From the NCBI RefSeq assembly GCF_003315175.1, contig NZ_QNRQ01000005.1, positions 62,001 through 126,000 of the forward strand: a stretch of 64,000 bases of DNA, written 5' to 3'. Source of the DNA: Eoetvoesiella caeni (lineage in GTDB: Bacteria; Pseudomonadota; Gammaproteobacteria; Burkholderiales; Burkholderiaceae_B). Positions 15,332 to 22,761 of this stretch are shown one piece after another; the first letter of the stretch is position 1; each line of letters opens with the position of its first letter. The position numbers and the translations under genes are program-made. The notes below the pieces were generated by a model. That model was not told the origin of the DNA. It saw only the letters and a program-made list of their open reading frames with translations, and made no database searches.

Positions 15332-16006
15332 ATGCTTATTGATGAATTACGCCGACACAACCTTGCTGCCCTCTCTGAAGAATTCGGAGGGGTGGGAAAG
15401 CTTTCCGAGCACATTGGCAAAGACACTTCCCAAGTCAGTCAGTGGCTCAACGGATCAATAAATTCGGGAACGGGAAAGCCCCGGGGAATGCGCTCGTCAA
15501 CATGCCGTGAGATTGAGAGAAAAGCAGGGAAGCCGGCGGGCTGGTTGGACACAGACCATCGTGCCGCCGCCTCCCCTTTTGGCGCGAACACCGGAGCAGG
15601 CCCCGCCATGCACGCGCCCGTGCCTCTAATATCCTGGGTCAAGGCGGGAGATTGGTGCGGCGTTGTCGACAATTTTTCGCCAGGCGATGCGGAAGAATGG
15701 TTACCAATACCGCGCGCTCATGGGCCTAACGCTTACGCATTACGAGTGCGGGGCGTAAGCATGGAGCCTCGGTATAGGGATGGAAGTATTATTTTCGTAG
15801 ACCCGAGCAAGCAGGCCGATCACGGCAGTAATGTGGTGGTGCGCATGGACAACGAAGCAGAAGCCACATTCAAGCAATTGGTGGTCGAGGGTGACACCAA
15901 GTTCCTGCGCGCCTTAAACCCAGATTGGCCCGGCCCCAAGCTAATAGAGATCAACAGCAGCGCGACAATTTGCGGCGTTGTTATCGGTCAATTCATCCCC
16001 GATTAA
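15332..16006 (+). CDS. cI: CI-type LexA-family phage repressor
   Basis: A 224-residue repressor. Residues 12-65 are an HTH domain (GGVGKLSEHIGKDTSQVSQW). The C-terminal half is an S24 peptidase: VKAGDW holds the Ala105-Gly106 cleavage pair, GVSMEP gives the catalytic Ser143 and FKQLVV the Lys181, with spacings close to those of lambda CI. It would hold the prophage silent and self-cleave when RecA is activated by DNA damage. The start is 12 bases after operator site 3, so any leader is short, as with lambda PRM. Confidence 0.93.
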   Translation: MLIDELRRHNLAALSEEFGGVGKLSEHIGKDTSQVSQWLNGSINSGTGKPRGMRSSTCREIERKAGKPAGWLDTDHRAAASPFGANTGAGPAMHAPVPLISWVKAGDWCGVVDNFSPGDAEEWLPIPRAHGPNAYALRVRGVSMEPRYRDGSIIFVDPSKQADHGSNVVVRMDNEAEATFKQLVVEGDTKFLRALNPDWPGPKLIEINSSATICGVVIGQFIPD

Positions 16007-16091
16007 AAGTGGTCCTGTCAGTATGGAAGCGGCTTTGCTGGCGTGTAACGAAAGTTTAGATTGATGTCCGAACGTTTGCTCCGGAGGGTTC

Positions 16092-16562
16092 GTGGTAAAG
16101 AAGATGATTAATGACCTGCCGGAGACGATGGCTTCAGAGCTAATGCGGACGGCAAAATTTGCCAATCTCTCTCTTTCGTGGGCGGAGAGGAATAATCACA
16201 AGGGGCTTCTGATTGCAAGCTTCCAGGTCGAGGATGAGACGGGCGCATACAGCGCAGGAGTGACCGTGCGATTAGAGATTAAAAAACCAATCGTCGTTGA
16301 GCGCTGTCTTTACGAGTTCGGCCTATTCAAACTGCATAATGGGGCAAGCAGGCGCGCATATCAATTGAACGTGACTCCGTTTGATAAGGTTTCCCATAAC
16401 GCGCTGCTAGGCCCAATTCTTGGGCCGCATGAACATATCGGGGATGCCGTTTATGCGGTAAATGAAAAAGGTGTTCAATGCGGCAATTTGGATGTAGCAT
16501 TTAACTTCTTCTGCGAACGCATTAATTTGCAATTTACTGGCGCTTTTAACTCACCATTATGA
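16092..16562 (+). CDS. hypothetical protein, first gene of rexAB-position pair
   Basis: A 156-residue protein with a GTG start at 16092 and a strong GGAGGG just upstream; an ATG at 16104 is possible but further from that site. It is beta-rich (LLIASFQVEDETGAYSAGVT, then LGPILGPHEHIGDAVYAV) with no membrane segment. The GPHEHI motif resembles DUF6978-type proteins, though I am not sure of that. It overlaps the DUF1828-like gene by 4 bases (ATGA) and lies downstream of cI on the same strand, so it is likely expressed in the lysogen. Function unknown; defence or toxin-antitoxin partner is a hypothesis. Confidence 0.7.
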   Translation: MVKKMINDLPETMASELMRTAKFANLSLSWAERNNHKGLLIASFQVEDETGAYSAGVTVRLEIKKPIVVERCLYEFGLFKLHNGASRRAYQLNVTPFDKVSHNALLGPILGPHEHIGDAVYAVNEKGVQCGNLDVAFNFFCERINLQFTGAFNSPL

Positions 16563-17311
16563 ACTGCGATTGGCTTAAAGATGCGGCCGCATTCAACTGC
16601 GTGCCGGTTAGGGGCATCAATGGAGAGGCCGGAATTGAGATCGGGACTCCATTCTCGTATGCCGATGGAACTGCCATAGTTTTTTATGCGCTGGAGCATG
16701 GTGACCATGTACTTCTCAGCGACAACGGCGACATGCTGAGCCATCTTTCTTCTGTCGGCATTAATGTGTCGGGCAACCGGATGGCGCACCTCAAGGAAAA
16801 ACTAGCGGCGCACAATTTTTTCATGGGCGACGGTCTAGACGTACGAGCCGTTTTCCCCAAAGCTCAGTCGGCGCACATGCTAGCTTCAGGAATTTCCGCA
16901 ATGCTCTCCATTGCGGAATGGGAGCACGAGCATCTTGCTTTGAGCGAAAGAAACCGGAATATCGTCGAAGAGGCGGAGATACTATTGCGCCAATGGAAGC
17001 CAGGGTGCGCAATCGAGAAGTCGCCAAAAATCAAAGGGCAATCGAAAAACAAATATTCTTTTAACTACCTCATTGACGGCGAATACATCGACATTATCGT
17101 TCCGAATCACACGGCGACTGGGGCGGTAATGCGGAAAGCCGGCGATATCAAGAACTCGCCCTACCTTAATGGTCGAGAAATTCGTATTGTTATCTTTGAT
17201 GCGGATGAGCCCGAAAGAGCGGAAGCTGAACGTCAAATTATCGGCTCACTCGCAAAGGCGATGCTGTACTCGCAATTAGAGCGTCTAGCGATACACCGCA
17301 CGGCGCACTAG
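16559..17311 (+). CDS. DUF1828-like protein, second gene of rexAB-position pair
   Basis: A 250-residue protein. The first 90 residues (PFSYADGTAIVFYALEHGDH, then VLLSDNGDMLSHLSSVGIN) match the DUF1828 pattern. The C-terminal part (KYSFNYLIDGEYIDIIVPNH) looks like the second domain, often called DUF1829. The family occurs in phages and mobile elements without an assigned activity. Coupled to the previous gene by ATGA and closed by a strong terminator, the pair forms a transcription unit with cI. Lysogen-expressed genes in this place often protect the host against other phages; that is inference from position. Confidence 0.72.
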   Translation: MNCDWLKDAAAFNCVPVRGINGEAGIEIGTPFSYADGTAIVFYALEHGDHVLLSDNGDMLSHLSSVGINVSGNRMAHLKEKLAAHNFFMGDGLDVRAVFPKAQSAHMLASGISAMLSIAEWEHEHLALSERNRNIVEEAEILLRQWKPGCAIEKSPKIKGQSKNKYSFNYLIDGEYIDIIVPNHTATGAVMRKAGDIKNSPYLNGREIRIVIFDADEPERAEAERQIIGSLAKAMLYSQLERLAIHRTAH

Positions 17312-17323
17312 CGCAAACCCTCC

Positions 17324-17347
17324 AACCCGCCCCGGCGGGTTTTCTTT
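17324..17347 (+). terminator. rho-independent terminator after cI module
   Basis: AACCCGCC and GGCGGGTT form an 8-bp stem with a tight loop, followed by TTTCTTTT. It closes the cI-DUF1828 unit 12 bases after the stop. Confidence 0.85.
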
Positions 17348-17350
17348 TGC

Positions 17351-17605
17351 CTACTTTTCGTCCAGGCGCCGCAATGCCTCCGTAAGCATCGCTTCGATTC
17401 GGTCGATCTTTCGCGCCAGCGCCTCAAGGTCTATCCCGTTCACGCCGCTCTCAATGTAATAAACGGCCTGCTTATTGCCGGATCGCTGCTCCCGCTTGGC
17501 TATTGCCTCAAGGCGACTCTTTGTTTCACTCGGCAGGCGGACATCTATTTTCTCAAGGGTGCCCCGGGTTTGTTGCTGCGCGTCTTTTTGAGTTTCTTTT
17601 GTCAT
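17351..17605 (-). CDS. ribbon-helix-helix (Arc-type) regulator
   Basis: An 84-residue protein, MTKETQKDAQQQTRGTLEKI, then VRLPSETKSRLEAIAKREQR, which is the strand-helix-helix of Arc/MetJ-type repressors, and a C-terminal coiled coil (LARKIDRIEAMLTEALRRL). The start at 17605 is preferred by analogy with the family; ATG 17625 would add seven residues. A 19-base palindrome lies just upstream and is a natural operator for self-control. It is transcribed against cI and the early operon, so it may act as an independent switch in the lysogen. Confidence 0.75.
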   Translation of the reverse strand: MTKETQKDAQQQTRGTLEKIDVRLPSETKSRLEAIAKREQRSGNKQAVYYIESGVNGIDLEALARKIDRIEAMLTEALRRLDEK

Positions 17606-17629
17606 GTGGCGCAGCATATCTTTCATAAC

Positions 17630-17659
17630 TGCATGCAATATACATGCAAACTGCATGTA
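17630..17659. promoter_or_regulatory. palindromic operator for the RHH regulator
   Basis: TACATGCA-AAC-TGCATGTA (17641-17659) is a perfect 8-bp inverted repeat, with a further TGCATGCA at 17630-17637. The TGCATG halves are spaced about one helical turn apart, as Arc-type dimers prefer. It starts 25 bases upstream of the RHH start codon. Confidence 0.65.
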
Positions 17660-17785
17660 TTGACCTTTATTCGACGCTTGCGAATCCTTGCAACGGTGAT
17701 CTACTTGGTTGACCGTACCAATAAGCGGTCAGATGCCAAGCCAAAGCACCGGAGAGGCCAATACAACTTAAAACCCTGAATAGAG

Positions 17786-18016
17786 GTGAATATTGTGTGT
17801 AGCGTTATTAGCATCGAAACAAATAACTACGAGGCAGGTATTGCCAAATTGGAGCAACTGGAGGCTCTCCTGTTGCTAACAAGCAGCGATGGATGCAGAA
17901 CTTTCGGAAGTCTAGTTGCCCCGGCCCAAGGTAGCCTAGCGACGCTCGCCTACGACCTAGCGCTTGATGCTCGATGCGCCCTTGCCAGCACTTGCGCCCG
18001 CCGCAGGCCAACATAG
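17786..18016 (+). CDS. hypothetical 76-residue phage protein, GTG start
   Basis: This plus-strand frame may start at GTG 17786 or GTG 17795; AGAGG at 17782-17786 fits the second better (73 residues). The protein (SIETNNYEAGIAKLEQLEAL, then LLLTSSDGCRTFGS) is helical and soluble-looking. A strong terminator follows 18 bases after the stop, which supports a real gene. No family recognised. Confidence 0.5.
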   Translation: MNIVCSVISIETNNYEAGIAKLEQLEALLLLTSSDGCRTFGSLVAPAQGSLATLAYDLALDARCALASTCARRRPT

Positions 18017-18034
18017 CCATCAATCAATTTAAAT

Positions 18035-18057
18035 GCCCGCACTCGCGGGCTTTTTTT
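18035..18057 (+). terminator. strong rho-independent terminator
   Basis: GCCCGC-ACTC-GCGGGC followed by seven T residues. It separates the small lysogenic genes from the rightward early promoter region. Confidence 0.92.
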
Positions 18058-18097
18058 CGCCCTTTCCGCAGTGGCAGATTCCACCGTTACAATTTAT

Positions 18098-18150
18098 TTA
18101 GCCAAAAGCTAAGATAATGCTTGCTGCGCGCATTAGCTTTAAGCTAAGAT
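18098..18150 (+). promoter_or_regulatory. OL-like operators and early rightward promoter
   Basis: Two perfect copies of the repressor operator, 18098-18112 (TTAGC-CAAAA-GCTAA) and 18133-18147 (TTAGC-TTTAA-GCTAA). TTGCTG (18121-18126) and TAAGAT (18145-18150) with an 18-base spacer form a promoter that the second operator would cover. This is the counterpart of lambda PL/OL, driving the recombination genes. Confidence 0.75.
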
Positions 18151-18223
18151 TCGTCCATCGCATCACAAACACGCATCACAAACACGCTTAACAGCGTCAA
18201 CGTACGAGATGGAGAGCACCCAG

Positions 18224-18640
18224 ATGGGACACATACAGCACCGGCAGCCAGAGCCACCGATCACACCACCCGAATTGCCGCACGGCATTCATACCTCGGC
18301 TGAATCGATCTACAAGCAGACCCTCAATGCCGAAACGCGGAACGCCATTGTGTTGGTGCGCCAGATTCTGGTCACAGGTCAAGGGCATCTGCAGAGCGTT
18401 GATTCGCAGGGCCGCTATGTCAATTACGACGCCGGCGATCTTTGGGACGTTCTGACCGAAAACGAAGAATCAGCCGACCTGCGTATTTTTGCGGGCCTGG
18501 CCCTGTCTCCAGATAGCGCCTTCCTGCGCACACTATGCGACCAGTTCCTCGGCACGCGCATCGCTCCATTCATCAAGGCTCACGCCGAACTGATGGCCGC
18601 CCAGGCCGAACGCGTCTATCTGGTTCAGGAGGGCTACTAA
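18224..18640 (+). CDS. hypothetical early phage protein
   Basis: A 138-residue protein, the first gene of the rightward early operon, where lambda has N. GGAGAG eight bases upstream favours ATG 18224 over 18209. The sequence is acidic and mostly helical (QTLNAETRNAIVLVRQILVT; DLWDVLTENEESADLRIFAG), without the arginine-rich RNA-binding motif of N, so it is not an N protein by sequence. The stop overlaps the next ATG (TAATG). Confidence 0.65.
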   Translation: MGHIQHRQPEPPITPPELPHGIHTSAESIYKQTLNAETRNAIVLVRQILVTGQGHLQSVDSQGRYVNYDAGDLWDVLTENEESADLRIFAGLALSPDSAFLRTLCDQFLGTRIAPFIKAHAELMAAQAERVYLVQEGY

Positions 18641-18735
18641 TGTCCGTCCTCACCTTCTCCCTCGTTTACGCAGTTGTCGCATTTGCATTGATCTGCGACG
18701 GCGTTGTTGCGACCAAATTTAAGGATGCGGCATGA
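18640..18735 (+). CDS. 31-residue membrane peptide
   Basis: MSVLTFSLVYAVVAFALICD is a single hydrophobic helix followed by a short charged tail (TKFKDAA). The start overlaps the previous stop (TAATG) and the stop overlaps the next start (ATGA), which strongly suggests a translated gene despite its size. Function unknown. Confidence 0.62.
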   Translation: MSVLTFSLVYAVVAFALICDGVVATKFKDAA

Positions 18736-18947
18736 GCCAATCAAATAACTGGCCGGGTGGCGTCAACTACGGCCACTCCAACTTCACCGGCAAAACACCT
18801 CGCGTCAGCAAATACGACGGCCAGGGCCATTGGGCTCCGAATAGCTCGACGCCTCCGGGCGGATGGCTGCCTGTCATCGCCGGTACCGCTGTTGTGATGG
18901 TCATTGCCGGGGCCGTGATGTATATCGGCGCGGCGGTGGGGTTTTGA
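18732..18947 (+). CDS. small membrane protein
   Basis: A 71-residue protein with a polar Gly/Asn/Ser-rich N-terminus and one C-terminal membrane helix (LPVIAGTAVVMVIAGAVMYI). It is coupled to the gene before it by ATGA. Small membrane proteins of early operons can act in superinfection exclusion, but nothing in the sequence proves that. Confidence 0.62.
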   Translation: MSQSNNWPGGVNYGHSNFTGKTPRVSKYDGQGHWAPNSSTPPGGWLPVIAGTAVVMVIAGAVMYIGAAVGF

Positions 18948-18949
18948 TC

Positions 18950-19438
18950 ATGGTCAGCAAGTCCACGATCACTAAAAAGCAAATCAAGTTCCGAGAGTTT
19001 CTTTGTTCTCGCGGCGCGCAGGTGCTTTTGCCTACCAGCGAATGGGAGTTGATCCGCTTCGACTGCTCCGCTGGTGTATCGATTATCTATTGCAACGCGA
19101 AAGGCGATACGAAGTTTACAGGCGCAGCGCAGTCGGCCTGGAATGCGTTTGTCAGCAACGGATCTTGGCAAGCAGGTACCAAGCAGCGCCGCAAAAAGCT
19201 ATCTCCGCTCACAAAGACTCTGCTGGAGCGAGACGGCAACCTGTGTTTCTACTGCCGCTGGTCAATGACTGATGGCGACCGAAGCATCGAACATTTAGTG
19301 CCTGTCGCCCATGCCGGCCCCAACCACATTAGCAATCTAGTCCTGGCTCACCAGCTTTGCAACGCAGCCGCTGGTCATTTGAGCGCCATGGAAAAAATAC
19401 GGCTGCGAGAAAACGCCATAGGAGAAAACAATGTCTGA
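18950..19438 (+). CDS. HNH endonuclease
   Basis: A 162-residue protein. The C-terminal 60 residues carry NLCFYCRWSM, SIEHLVPVAHAGPNHISNLV and HQLCNAAAG, an HNH/McrA-type fold with the catalytic His in IEHLVP. The N-terminal half (ITKKQIKFREFLCSRGAQVL) may bind DNA. It overlaps the putative annealing protein by 8 bases. It may be a free-standing homing nuclease or a phage DNA-processing enzyme. Confidence 0.78.
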   Translation: MVSKSTITKKQIKFREFLCSRGAQVLLPTSEWELIRFDCSAGVSIIYCNAKGDTKFTGAAQSAWNAFVSNGSWQAGTKQRRKKLSPLTKTLLERDGNLCFYCRWSMTDGDRSIEHLVPVAHAGPNHISNLVLAHQLCNAAAGHLSAMEKIRLRENAIGENNV

Positions 19439-20489
19439 AAATCAAAATGCACTGGCCGTCAGCCAAGGATTCAGCGAAAACACGCAAACCTTCGCCATGC
19501 AAGAAACCGCCTCTACTGCTATAGCGGCTCAATCCAAGGCAATGGTCGAGTCTCGCTACATCATGGCGATGCGCAACCCACGCAGTTGGGACCAGGTGCG
19601 CGCCGATCTGATCAAAGAATGCCGCCGCCCGAGCTTCGCCCACAACAAGAGCGCCTATTACACCAAACCCATCGGCGCCGGCGTCGAAGGCTTGGGCATT
19701 CGGTTTGTCGAAGTAGCGTTGCGCTGCATGAAAAACGTGCTGATCGAAACCACGATGATCTTTGAGGACAATCTCAAGGAAGTGCATCGAGTCTCGGTCA
19801 CCGATCTGGAGGCCAATATCACCTACCCGCTCGATGTTCGCGTTTCCAAGACCGTGGAGCGCTCCAAGCCGAATAGCGACGGTTCGTACATCAGCGTGCG
19901 CAAGAACAGCTACGGGAAGGATTCGTACACCGTCGAAGGCACCGACGACGACATTCTGAATAAGCGTGGCGCTTTGATTTCCAAAGCCATCCGAACGCTC
20001 GGCTTGCGGATCATCCCGGGCGACCTGTGCGACGAAGCCGAGGACATTATCAAACACATCCGTCTAGACAAGGCCGCGCAGGATCCCGACGCCGAGCGCA
20101 AGAAGATCGTCGATGCGTTCGCGGAAATCAATGTCACCGCAACCGACCTAACCGGGTATCTAGGGCACGACCTAGGCAAATGCTCTCCGGCGCAACTGGT
20201 AAGCCTGCGCGGCATCTATGGCGCCATTCGAGATGGCGAGGCCACTTGGCAAACTGTTATGCAGAACCAGGCCGAGCAGTCGAAGACCCCTGCCGCCGAC
20301 GCCGCCAAGCCGAAAGCATGCTCCCAGGAGTCCTTCGATAAGAAGAAGGCCGGCTGGAAGGCGGCCATCGAAGGCGGGAAAAAGTCGGTCAACGACCTGA
20401 TCGCCACTATTGAATCCAAAGAACTGCTGACCGAAGACCAGAAGATGGAAATCGCTTCTTGGGCAGTCGTTGAAACCAAAGGGGAATAA
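19431..20489 (+). CDS. putative single-strand annealing protein
   Basis: A 352-residue protein. The N-terminal 220 residues (RSWDQVRADLIKECRRPSFA; AYYTKPIGAGVEGLGIRFVE; ALISKAIRTLGLRIIPGD) look like the annealing proteins that pair with YqaJ exonucleases, and a YqaJ gene follows one gene later. The C-terminal part has a Lys/Ala-rich linker and a small helical domain. Together they would recombine phage DNA ends in the manner of Red or RecET. Assignment is by context plus partial resemblance. Confidence 0.6.
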   Translation: MSENQNALAVSQGFSENTQTFAMQETASTAIAAQSKAMVESRYIMAMRNPRSWDQVRADLIKECRRPSFAHNKSAYYTKPIGAGVEGLGIRFVEVALRCMKNVLIETTMIFEDNLKEVHRVSVTDLEANITYPLDVRVSKTVERSKPNSDGSYISVRKNSYGKDSYTVEGTDDDILNKRGALISKAIRTLGLRIIPGDLCDEAEDIIKHIRLDKAAQDPDAERKKIVDAFAEINVTATDLTGYLGHDLGKCSPAQLVSLRGIYGAIRDGEATWQTVMQNQAEQSKTPAADAAKPKACSQESFDKKKAGWKAAIEGGKKSVNDLIATIESKELLTEDQKMEIASWAVVETKGE

Positions 20490-20490
20490 C

Positions 20491-21030
20491 GTGCAAATCC
20501 ACCTGCCCGATCGAATTGAAAAGAAAATCGCCCGCATCCCTTTTTCTGGATGTTGGATATGGATGGCTTCTGGGAACCGATACGGGCACCTTTATCTTAA
20601 TGGGCGAATCGTCCGCGCGCATCGAGCCCTTTACGAAATGGCGGGCCACTCTATTCCGCCGGGTATGGAATTGCTGCACTCATGCGATATCGGGTTGTGC
20701 GTGAACCCTGACCATTTATCGATTGGGACGCATCAGGAAAACATGACCGACATGGTGCGCAAAGGTCGCGCAAAAGCTCCCGCCGGATCCGATCACTGGA
20801 CGAGACATGATCCAGAGAGGGCGCGCACTATCGCTCGACAGAACATAGTCAAGTTGCACGGCAGCGGCGAAATGAACAACAACGCGAAGATCACGATGGA
20901 CATTGCTGCATCGATCCGTGAAGCGCACGCCGCCAATCCTCGCCAGACCATGACCGCGCTTGGAAAGACGTTCGGCCTTGGGCGCGAGCAAACCAGAAAA
21001 ATCATCAAGGAAATCGCATGGAAATCGTAA
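20491..21030 (+). CDS. HNH homing-type endonuclease
   Basis: A 179-residue protein starting at GTG 20491, just after the previous stop, with GGGG seven bases upstream. GCWIWMASGNRYGHLYLNGR, the HRALYEMAGHSIPPGMELLH run and LCVNPDHLSIGTHQENM form the HNH_3 fold common in homing nucleases. The C-terminus (ALGKTFGLGREQTRKIIKEI) is an HTH. It stands between the annealing protein and exonuclease genes, which normally adjoin, so it looks like an insertion into the recombination operon. Confidence 0.8.
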   Translation: MQIHLPDRIEKKIARIPFSGCWIWMASGNRYGHLYLNGRIVRAHRALYEMAGHSIPPGMELLHSCDIGLCVNPDHLSIGTHQENMTDMVRKGRAKAPAGSDHWTRHDPERARTIARQNIVKLHGSGEMNNNAKITMDIAASIREAHAANPRQTMTALGKTFGLGREQTRKIIKEIAWKS

Positions 21031-22706
21031 ATTGCTTGCAGGGAAGTGTTGATTGGCATCAGCACAGGCGCAACCACTTCAATGCTTCAGACGCTCCGGC
21101 CATGATGGGGGAGTCTCCCTATAAGACCCGGTCCGAACTATTGCACGAGCTGCATACCGGCGTCAGCCCCGAAGTGACTGCCGCGACACAGCGTCGGTTT
21201 GACGATGGGCACCGCTACGAAGCTCTGGCCCGCCCGCTGGGCGAGGAAATAATCGACGACGATCTGTACCCAGTCGTTGGCTCCGACGGCAAGCTCTCGG
21301 CTTCGTTCGATGGGCTGACCATGGACGAATCAACAGGCTTTGAGCATAAGAGCCTCAACGATGAACTGCGCTCCGTCATGACGCCCGATTGCACTGGCGC
21401 TGACCTGCCTATGCACTATCAGATCCAGATGGAGCAACAGTGTATGGTATCTGCCGCGCAGCGGATATTGTTCATGGCGTCCAAGTGGGATGGGGACGAA
21501 CTGGTCGAAGAGCGGCATTGCTGGTACACCGCGAACCCGGTCCTTGCCGACAAGATCCGCGCCGGCTGGGCGCAGTTTTCCTCCGACCTTACGGAATACG
21601 CCCCTGTTGAGTACGCCGAAAAGCCCGTTGCCGACACCATCATGCAGTTGCCTGCATTGGCTGTCCAGATTCGCGGTGAAGTGGTTGTAAGCAATCTGCC
21701 GGCATTCAAAGATGCCGCCATCAAGTTCATTGAAACAATCAAGACTGATCTCGAAACGGACGAGGACTTCTCGAACGCTGAAGCCACGGTCAAATTCTGC
21801 GAGTCTGCGGAAAAAAATCTTGAGTTGACGAAGTCGGCGGCACTGGGCCAGACAGCCAGTATTGACGAGCTGATGAAGACTATCGACTTCATTCAGGCCG
21901 AATTGCGCACCAAACGGCTGACACTCACAAAGCTCGTCGCCACGAAGAAGACGACCATCAAGGAAAACGCGATGATCGCGGCGCGGGATGCTTACGCCAA
22001 GCACATCGAATCTTTGGATCTTGAAGTTAAGCCGATCCGCATTGTGTGCGCCCAGCCCGATTTCGCCGGCGCCGCCAAGAACAAGCGGACGCTGGCCAGC
22101 CTGCACGACGCTATCAATACCGAGCTGGCGAACGCCAAAATCGCCGCCGATGCGGTCGCTAAGGGCATTCGTTCGAAGTTGGCCTGGTGCAAGGAAAACG
22201 CCGATGGCTATGGATTTTTGTTCATGGATATGCAGCAGCTGGTCGCCAAGGCCGACGAGGATTTCCAACTAGTCGTCACGACGCGCATTGCCGAACACAA
22301 AAAGGCTGAGGCGGAAAAATTGGAAGCGCAACGGGTCGAGATTCAAAAGCAGGAAGAGGAAAAGGCCCGGGCCGTTGTGGCCGCAGAGCAGGAGCCCGTC
22401 CAGGCCGCCCCCATTGTGCCGGCTGAGCAAGCCGCCTCGTCCGAAATGCGCCCTCGCAGTACTCCAATTGGCTACACCGGGCGCCAATCCACCCTGCCGA
22501 CCACGGCGCCGACCTTGCGGCTTGGCCACATCGCTGATCGCCTGGGCTTTGCCGTGACCGCCGATTTCCTGCAATCCATTGGATTCGAACCGGCCGGGCG
22601 CGAGAGATCCTCCGTCCTTTTCCACGAATCCGACTTTGACCGGATCTGTGTGGCCCTCATCGGCCATATCAACTCAGTCCGCCAGCAACAGTTGGAGGTT
22701 GCATAA
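21018..22706 (+). CDS. YqaJ-type viral exonuclease with long C-terminal extension
   Basis: A 562-residue protein. Residues 1-200 are a YqaJ/lambda-Exo-like nuclease: WHQHRRNHFNASDAPAMMG, then LSASFDGLT, FEHKSLND and HYQIQMEQQCMV, giving the D...ExK and QxxxQ residues of the PD-(D/E)XK fold. The rest (about 350 residues) is mostly coiled coil with a Pro/Ala linker and a small C-terminal domain (DRLGFAVTADFLQSIGFEPA). YqaJ alone is about 200-330 residues, so the extension is long. It resects double-strand ends for the annealing protein. Confidence 0.82.
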   Translation: MEIVNCLQGSVDWHQHRRNHFNASDAPAMMGESPYKTRSELLHELHTGVSPEVTAATQRRFDDGHRYEALARPLGEEIIDDDLYPVVGSDGKLSASFDGLTMDESTGFEHKSLNDELRSVMTPDCTGADLPMHYQIQMEQQCMVSAAQRILFMASKWDGDELVEERHCWYTANPVLADKIRAGWAQFSSDLTEYAPVEYAEKPVADTIMQLPALAVQIRGEVVVSNLPAFKDAAIKFIETIKTDLETDEDFSNAEATVKFCESAEKNLELTKSAALGQTASIDELMKTIDFIQAELRTKRLTLTKLVATKKTTIKENAMIAARDAYAKHIESLDLEVKPIRIVCAQPDFAGAAKNKRTLASLHDAINTELANAKIAADAVAKGIRSKLAWCKENADGYGFLFMDMQQLVAKADEDFQLVVTTRIAEHKKAEAEKLEAQRVEIQKQEEEKARAVVAAEQEPVQAAPIVPAEQAASSEMRPRSTPIGYTGRQSTLPTTAPTLRLGHIADRLGFAVTADFLQSIGFEPAGRERSSVLFHESDFDRICVALIGHINSVRQQQLEVA

Positions 22707-22761
22707 CGATTTCCCACAAGGAGCGGCTGCGTCCAATAAACCAGTCGCGACATTTATCAAA

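Noticed and set aside
18224-18640. An N-type antiterminator
   Set aside because: The position fits, but there is no arginine-rich RNA-binding motif and the protein is acidic.
19329-20057. 242-residue minus-strand frame opposite the annealing protein gene
   Set aside because: Antisense shadow in GC-rich coding DNA with no family resemblance, while the plus-strand gene fits the operon.
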